Shown here: piece after piece, positions 41,649-46,533 of the stretch
How positions within the stretch are numbered: the first letter of the stretch is position 1
Layout: every line of letters starts with the position of its first letter
Assembly (NCBI GenBank): GCA_009801015.1
Contig: VHZZ01004091.1
Coordinates: 22,885-69,417 of the forward strand
Length of the DNA stretch: 46,533 nt
Origin: Silene noctiflora
Lineage: Eukaryota; Streptophyta; Magnoliopsida; Caryophyllales; Caryophyllaceae
Direction of reading: 5' to 3'
Notes under the pieces: generated by a model
What the model saw: only the letters and a program-made list of their open reading frames with translations
What the model was told of the DNA's origin: nothing
Database searches by the model: none
Translations under genes and position numbers: made by a program

Positions 41649-42941
41649 ATGTGGGAATTCAGCCGGGTTAAGCAGTCGTCTCGTCTGTCAGACGGAATTA
41701 TGTTCCTAAGCGGCGTTTTAGTCGCCCTTATCATATTATGGACGAACCCGTCTGTCACAAATCTTAGTTCCAATCCCGACTTTTTTTTGTCATCCACTTT
41801 CAAAAACCCGCCTTCAAAACTTGCTGAAACTGATTTCAACCAAACAAAAACTAACCTGAATCTGACTACCTTTTATGATGACCCTGAGTTTAGTTACACA
41901 ATGGATAAAAAAATTAAGAATTGGGACGAGAAGCGACGACAGTGGCTGGAACTTAATCCGTCCTTCTCTGGGTCGGAAGAGCGGATTGTGATGGTAACCG
42001 GGTCACAACCGACCCAGTGTAAGAATCCTATTGGAGATCACTTGATGTTGAGGCTTTTCAAGAACAAGGTGGACTACTGTCGGATTCATGGGCATGATAT
42101 TTTCTACAATAATGTTTTGCTGCACCAAGGGATGCACGGATATTGGGCCAAGTATCCGTTGGTTAAGGCTGCAATGTTGGCTCACCCGGAAGCAGAGTGG
42201 ATTTGGTGGGTGGACTCAGATGCAGTCGTGACCGACATGGACTTCGTTCACCCGTTGGAGAAATACAAGGACTATAACCTCATCGCGTATGGGTTGCTAG
42301 AGGGTGTAATCAAGCATAAGGGATCAATGATGCTTAACGCCGGGGTGTTTTTGATCCGGAATTGTCAGTGGTCCATGGATATATTGGAGAGGTGGGCTAA
42401 TTTCGGACCACAGAGTGAAAACTACGCGAAATGGGGTGAAATTCAGGCGTCTGTATTTGTCGACAAGCAGTACCCCGTTTCTGATGATCAAGCAGCTCTA
42501 TGTTACATGATATTGATGGAGAAGGAGATATGGGGAAATAAAATCTATCTAGAGAATGAATATTATTTCCAAGGTTACTGGGAGGAGATAGTCGCCAAGT
42601 TTGAGAACGTAACAAGACGTTACTCAGACTTAGCGACTCAGGTAAGCCCCTTGAGGAGTAGACATGCTGAGAAGGCAGGGGAAAAGTACCGCGCCCTATG
42701 GCAGAAGTACCTTGACGGTGCCAACACTAATGGGTTTGCATACGGAAGTTGGAGAAGGCCGTTTGTGACACATTTTACCGGGTGTGAGCCCTGTAGCGGG
42801 GATCACAACCCGTCCTATACTAAAGAGACGTGTGAGGGAAACATGGTCAAGGCCTTGAATTTTGCCGATAATCAAGTACTCAGGAATTTTGGGTACACTC
42901 GTCATAATTTAACCGACTCCAAATCGGTTGAACCCTTGTAA
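41649..42941 (+). CDS. GT34 glycosyltransferase 8 (most diverged active-site loop)
   Basis: Predicted Golgi glycosyltransferase of 430 residues. The tail starts M-W-E-F-S-R, unlike the M-S-K of paralogues; the anchor is at about 15-32, and two sequons (N-Q-T, N-L-T) lie before T-F-Y-D-D. Catalytic motifs are intact: D189-S-D191, S-D279-D-Q and T-H375-F-T-G-C. The acceptor-side loop differs from all others: A-Y-G-L-L-E-G-V-I replaces Y-G-W-P-x-x-x-Y/F, and G225-S-M-M228-L-N-A-G replaces S-x-M-G-[LV]-N-A-G, so a glycine conserved in the other seven becomes methionine. After the D-S-D it has V-V-T-D-M-D-F-V-H where others have [VI]-F-T-D-M-D-F-[DN]-L. Its later half (W-G-N-K-I, Q-G-Y-W) is closer to GT34-1, -2 and -7 than to GT34-3 to -6. 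The frame is open, so it is probably functional or recently so. Confidence 0.95.
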   Translation: MWEFSRVKQSSRLSDGIMFLSGVLVALIILWTNPSVTNLSSNPDFFLSSTFKNPPSKLAETDFNQTKTNLNLTTFYDDPEFSYTMDKKIKNWDEKRRQWLELNPSFSGSEERIVMVTGSQPTQCKNPIGDHLMLRLFKNKVDYCRIHGHDIFYNNVLLHQGMHGYWAKYPLVKAAMLAHPEAEWIWWVDSDAVVTDMDFVHPLEKYKDYNLIAYGLLEGVIKHKGSMMLNAGVFLIRNCQWSMDILERWANFGPQSENYAKWGEIQASVFVDKQYPVSDDQAALCYMILMEKEIWGNKIYLENEYYFQGYWEEIVAKFENVTRRYSDLATQVSPLRSRHAEKAGEKYRALWQKYLDGANTNGFAYGSWRRPFVTHFTGCEPCSGDHNPSYTKETCEGNMVKALNFADNQVLRNFGYTRHNLTDSKSVEPL

Positions 42942-43876
42942 AATTAAAATTTACCTAGCGTCCAGACGGTTGAACTAGGCCGGTGCCCAAGTAGCGATGT
43001 ATATCAGAAGAATTCTTTTATGAGGTCGACTTAAACAAATATTTATATAATAATGTTAATGTAGTAGTCATAGGCCAAAATTTCATCATACATTTATTAT
43101 TAATTGATGTTTGATGTATACAAATGTTCCTTCATATGAATTGAGACCCAACTATGCTATTTGCAGAAATCTGAGTTGGTGAACATTAACCATGAATGAA
43201 AGTGAAAGTTCTTATTGGGACCGATGAGTAAAATTTTGGCATTATTTTCTGCTTAAATCATTTTAACTTAAGACGGCTCTCGATTAAAATATAGGTCGAA
43301 ATAAATGAGGTTGTAAGAGGTCTTAAATTAAAGACGGTTTTAAGTAAGACCAACTATATTTTTAGAGTACCATGGCGTGCTTTTTGCACTTGTAAACAAT
43401 TATTGATACCTTAATTGGTAGGGTTCAATATATACACAATTAAGGTTAATTAATTAATGAATGGATCATGGATTTCGTCTTGGTTGTGAGATTTGGATTT
43501 TCTTTTTTTGAGGATTGTACTCTTCAACAACAGAGATGTGATGGTATAAAGTATAAGAACAAACACGATCATGTGCAAAAATACCTTCCCCAAAATTCTT
43601 TCACTTTCGTCAGGTTTTGATTTGATTAAATTATTATTGATGTTCAATTATCCAAATAGAGCCAAGATGGGAGAATTGGATCAAGAAAATCATGAATTTG
43701 TGATAATTGTAAATATAACTTAAAATAGATAATTAAAAAGCTAGATTAATCTATATTATAATTCATTTTTTTACTTCGACACGTTAGAGGACGGGCTCAG
43801 GGCTCAAACTTTTCAAGTTCAAGCTGATTTGCTGAGTAAAATAAAGGCCCTAGACAGTAGGCCTGGTTGAGAAATA
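42942..43876. other. Intergenic after GT34-8
   Basis: This holds the likely 3' UTR and then A/T-rich sequence. Around 43268-43350 'cttaagacggctctc' and 'ttaaagacggttttaagt' suggest a small diverged repeat. The minus-strand ORF at 43450-43647 is low-complexity. Confidence 0.4.
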
Positions 43877-44331
43877 CTTCCTCCATTCAACTCCACTCTA
43901 CCAGTTGAAGTTTTGCACAAATATTAAGGGCAGATTAAAATAATGAAAGAAGTACACATGTAAGTGTGCATTTTACTTTATTGAATCAGAAACCAGATTG
44001 ATTACACAATAATTAAACACTAATCTTCTCACCAAAAGTTTCAACCTTTTAAAAAGCCCACCAAAACTAAGAGTTTCTATTTTCCCCCCCAAATTCTGTC
44101 AACTCTTACTCACGGAAACCAAGTGAGTGTGAAATAAAACAGTGTGCCCTCTCCATAAAATACACTATATCCTCACCTTAAATTACAATTATCTCTCATT
44201 GCATTAGAAATCAACCGAAAAAAATTACATAACCATAATTATTAACCTACAAACAGATTACAAGGCCTTTCTTTCAATAATTACACAAACAATCAGAAAT
44301 TGTTTAAGCTAAGCATTAATTTACAGGAAAC

Positions 44332-45220
44332 ATGGGCTTCAAATGCATGACAGAAGAACAAAGGACTGAAATCGCTATTTACTTGCTTCAAAAGTCCGAA
44401 AATGGAAAGCTTTCTCGTGGCACCATCAAAGAAGTAGCTGCAAGCTATTCATTGAGTGATAGAAGCATATCTAATATATGGAGACTAGCCAAAAAACCAA
44501 GGTTAGTAGGTGAAAAGTTAGATGTCAAAGTGGGAGAATAGGCAACAAAAATAGGAAAAGAATCCTACCAAACATTGAACATATAAAGTCGTTGGATAAA
44601 TCATTGAGGGATACAATGATAAGAGTTTCAGAGAACTGTGGAGTTTCAGTTGGAACAATTCATTCATGGGTGAAAGAAGGTTTACTTAAACCTCATTCAA
44701 GCCTACTACATCCTAAACTCAGAGACTTACACAAGGATGAAAGATTACTGTATTCACTTAAGTCATTAGTTGTGAAACAAGTAGTTGAGGAATTCTTTGA
44801 TCTAAATAATGTACCATTGACAGAAATATTATTTACTGAAATGAGCAACACAATACACATGGATGAGAAATGGTTCTTTGTTACATATGACAATGAAAAA
44901 GTATATGCTGTGGAGGGGGAGGAGCTACCATATAGAAGTTGTCAATCAGGTACATAACAAAAGTGATGTTCATGTGTGCAGTCAGCAGACCTATATATTC
45001 AGCCAATGGGGAATGTCTATTTGATGGTAAAATAGGCATGTTTCCATTCACAAATCAAGTTCCAGCAGCTAGAGCAAGCAGAAATAGGTCAAGGGGTACA
45101 TTAAAGACTAAGCCAATTGAGTCTATCACAACACAAAACAAGTGATCAAAGAATGCCTAATCCAACAAGTAATTCCAACAATAAAGAGTGTGTGGCCAGA
45201 AGGTTTAGCATTAAATTAGC
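44332..45220 (+). pseudogene. Mariner-like transposase, frameshifted and lacking its C-terminal half
   Basis: Three reading-frame pieces reconstruct the start of a plant mariner-like transposase. The first (44332-44541) holds a helix-turn-helix region (T-E-E-Q-R ... S-L-S-D-R-S-I-S-N-I-W). The second (44592-44957) has a second HTH-like stretch and H-M-D-E-K-W-F-F, the first catalytic Asp region. The third (44939-45145) has K-V-M-F-M-C-A-V-S-R-P and F-D-G-K-I-G. A further frame continues with I-K-E-C-L-I-Q-Q-V-I-P. A stop and frameshifts separate the pieces, and the Q-Q-D-N and final D motifs of the family are absent. The enzyme cannot be active from this copy. Confidence 0.85.
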
Positions 45221-45275
45221 CCCATACTCTAAGAATTTCTTAGAGCTTGATGATGGAGAATTATTCCCCACATAT

Positions 45276-45608
45276 TCATGACCCAACTTCTTTTTTTCCG
45301 ACGGATTTTTTCCTCTTCACATCCATTCTCTTCAAGTACGCATTTAAGTACTTTGTGCATGGAGTCTCAGGCTGCCCAGATCTAACTTCATCTTCATCAA
45401 AACGGTAGATACCATCATTGAACTCTGTCTCTTGAACCTCAGACCCTAAATCGTCCGGATCTAAGGAGTCAGCCACACAAATCGTTGGAGGAGGTGAATC
45501 AGGAGCACATTCAACCTCTTCTATATCATCTTGAGATGAACCAAGGCGGTACCATTCCAATACGCATTCAAGACACTTTTTCGAACAGTTTTTATGTGAA
45601 GATGACAT
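45276..45608 (-). CDS. Unknown 110-residue ORF, antisense inside the mariner-like element
   Basis: The ORF starts at ATG 45608 and reads M-S-S-S-H-K-N-C-S-K-K-C. It has an acidic middle (S-Q-D-D-I-E-E-V-E, D-P-D-D-L-G-S-E-V-Q-E) and ends in a basic tail (K-R-K-K-S-V-G-K-K). The 200 bases upstream on its strand are C/T-rich and contain 'aaaccctagatc', which looks like a plant gene leader. I do not recognise the family. Plant mariner elements normally encode only the transposase, so this may be a captured gene 5' end, a host gene fragment, or chance. Confidence that it is a real protein is modest. Confidence 0.35.
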   Translation of the reverse strand: MSSSHKNCSKKCLECVLEWYRLGSSQDDIEEVECAPDSPPPTICVADSLDPDDLGSEVQETEFNDGIYRFDEDEVRSGQPETPCTKYLNAYLKRMDVKRKKSVGKKEVGS

Positions 45609-45862
45609 AGAAGATGAAGAATAACAGAAGAAATTAAGTAAGGGAGATAATGATGGAGGACGATTTAGAGAGAGGTATAGAAATTAAGGTATTCTAGATG
45701 AAGATATGGAGACGCATAGAGAAATGTATGAGAGGAAGAGTAGATCTAGGGTTTCAAAGTGGAAGATTGGAGGCGGTAGTTAGAAAGAGGGGGTAGTGAG
45801 AGAGGCAGAGAATAGATCTAGGGTTTTCTCAATAAGAACTGCACATTTGAACGGTTTTTTTT

Positions 45863-45879
45863 GGGGGGGGGGGGGGGGG
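45863..45879. repeat. Run of 17 G residues
   Basis: A T8 tract is followed directly by 17 G. The run sits in the region upstream of the antisense ORF. Such a run may form a quadruplex, and its length is easily misread in sequencing. Confidence 0.9.
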
Positions 45880-46078
45880 TATATTGGGTTGGGTCTTGTA
45901 AATTTGGAGGGAAGGGTTAGGCCTAATGGATTGGGTTAGTTAACTTAATCGGCCCAAATTAGTGTTATATTGTGTTTAGGTGTGTTAATTAAGTGGACCA
46001 ACAAGTGACATTTTTTGTAATTATGTGAATAATATAAGGATAGATGAGTCCTTTTTTTAGCCTTTTAAGGAACAAAGC

Positions 46079-46270
46079 GTCTTGCTTGTGACGGGTAATA
46101 TCCGTCACAAGCTGAAAACGGATAGTTCATCTCTCACAACAAGGCAAGTGGGAGGGCAAGTGAGGGAGAAATGGAGCACCCAATGGATACTGCCACTTGC
46201 ATATTGTGAGAGGGCACTATCCGTCTTTCGCTTATGACGGATAGTGTCCGTCTTCAATGAGAATTTGTGT
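46079..46270. repeat. MITE family 'CCGTCACAAGC', copy 2, nested in the mariner-like element
   Basis: The block order matches 3157-3345: 'cttgtgacgggtaatatccg', 'tcacaagctgaa', 'gcaagtgaggga', 'atggagcaccca', 'cacttgcatattgt', then 'cttatgacggatagtgtccg'. It lies inside the right end of the mariner-like element, so it inserted after that element. Confidence 0.75.
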
Positions 46271-46485
46271 TTAAGGAAATAGGTAGAGTGGAGTTGAATG
46301 GTTGAAATAGGAAAGGTGGTAGAGTGAAGTTGAATGGAGGAAGTATAAGATTTGGAAAAGCTTAATTATCATTGATATGAAACAGGGTATTTATACAAAC
46401 ATACATGATTTGATGAATATGAACCTTAGCCTAGATTTAGGAAAGTGATACAAGGAATACAAAGATTACAATGTAATTAGGAAAA

Positions 46486-46515
46486 CTAGTTTTAAACCCG
46501 TGCAAATTGCACGGG
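46486..46515 (-). mobile_element. Helitron-type 3' terminus at the window edge
   Basis: On the minus strand the hairpin CCCGTGC-aattt-GCACGGG (46497-46515) is followed by 'tttaaaa' and CTAG then T. The body of the element would continue past the right end of the window. Confidence 0.55.
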
Positions 46516-46533
46516 TATACTTTTCTAAACGTT

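Larger units (their letters stand above)
43877..46343 (+). mobile_element. Mariner-like element (2467 bp), decayed
   Basis: The ends CTTCCTCCATTCAACTCCAC and, from the other strand, CTTCCTCCATTCAACTTCAC form a terminal inverted repeat of at least 27 bases with one mismatch. TA precedes (43875-43876) and follows (46344-46345), as required for Tc1/mariner. The interior contains a broken plant mariner transposase on the same strand, an antisense ORF and a nested MITE. A second partial copy of the end ('gtagagtggagttgaatgg', 46284-46302) lies just inside the right end. Confidence 0.88.

Noticed and set aside
4197..42941. A specialised-metabolite gene cluster
   Set aside because: Only one enzyme family is present. 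No P450, terpene synthase, acyltransferase or GT1-type enzyme was seen, so this is a tandem paralogue array, not a pathway cluster.

Overview
The window looks like nuclear DNA from a flowering plant. It is AT-rich, intergenic distances run to kilobases, and it carries Stowaway/mariner, hAT-like, Mutator-like and Helitron-type elements. Its only real protein family is a plant Golgi glycosyltransferase. The style of the short repeats (GACGG/CCGTC-ended MITEs, 'acggagtactccgt' scraps) reminds me of Caryophyllales such as spinach, beet or Silene relatives, but that is an impression from memory.

The core is a head-to-tail tandem array of eight apparently intact, single-exon genes of CAZy family GT34, all on the + strand, plus one decayed copy. 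GT34 holds the galactomannan/galactoglucomannan alpha-1,6-galactosyltransferases and the xyloglucan 6-xylosyltransferases. The genes lie at 4197-5444, 15082-16365, 19554-20792, 25642-26880, 29094-30356, 32452-33729, 36401-37684 and 41649-42941; the decayed copy is near 10889-11276. Each intact protein has a short cytosolic tail, one membrane anchor, a variable stem, the DSD metal site, an S-D-D-Q motif and a T-H-F-T-G-C motif. The sequences resemble the GMGT/MUCI10 side of the family more than the XXT side. Gene 1 has the canonical active-site loop (H-G-W-P ... S-W-T-G-L-N-A-G). Genes 2-8 share a changed loop (Y-G-W-P ... S-[S/A]-M-G-[L/V]-N-A-G), and gene 8 is changed further. The array therefore looks like one conserved wall-polysaccharide enzyme plus a locally expanded, diverged subfamily.

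Layout: 1-4.2 kb is repeat-scarred intergenic DNA. Gene 1 stands alone at 4.2-5.4 kb. From 5.4 to 15 kb lie a long-TIR element, MITEs and the GT34 pseudogene. From 15 to 43 kb lie genes 2-8, spaced about 2-5 kb apart. Genes 3 and 4 sit inside a 3.4-3.6 kb segmental tandem duplication. The two copies are separated by a foldback element that carries a Mutator-like element, which in turn carries a Stowaway MITE. From 43.9 to 46.3 kb is a decayed mariner-like element with matching TIRs and TA target duplications; it contains a broken transposase, an unexplained antisense ORF and a nested MITE. Helitron-type 3' ends occur at 3.67, 8.39 and 46.49 kb.

The genes are not an operon; each has its own promoter. 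Several share a recognisable core promoter: a TATA box within 'atgctataaa' or 'attctataaa', often followed by 'tgatttgctttt'. Genes 7 and 8 share a separate 23-bp block upstream of a TATATAA box. No other pathway genes, tRNA, rRNA or CRISPR array were seen.
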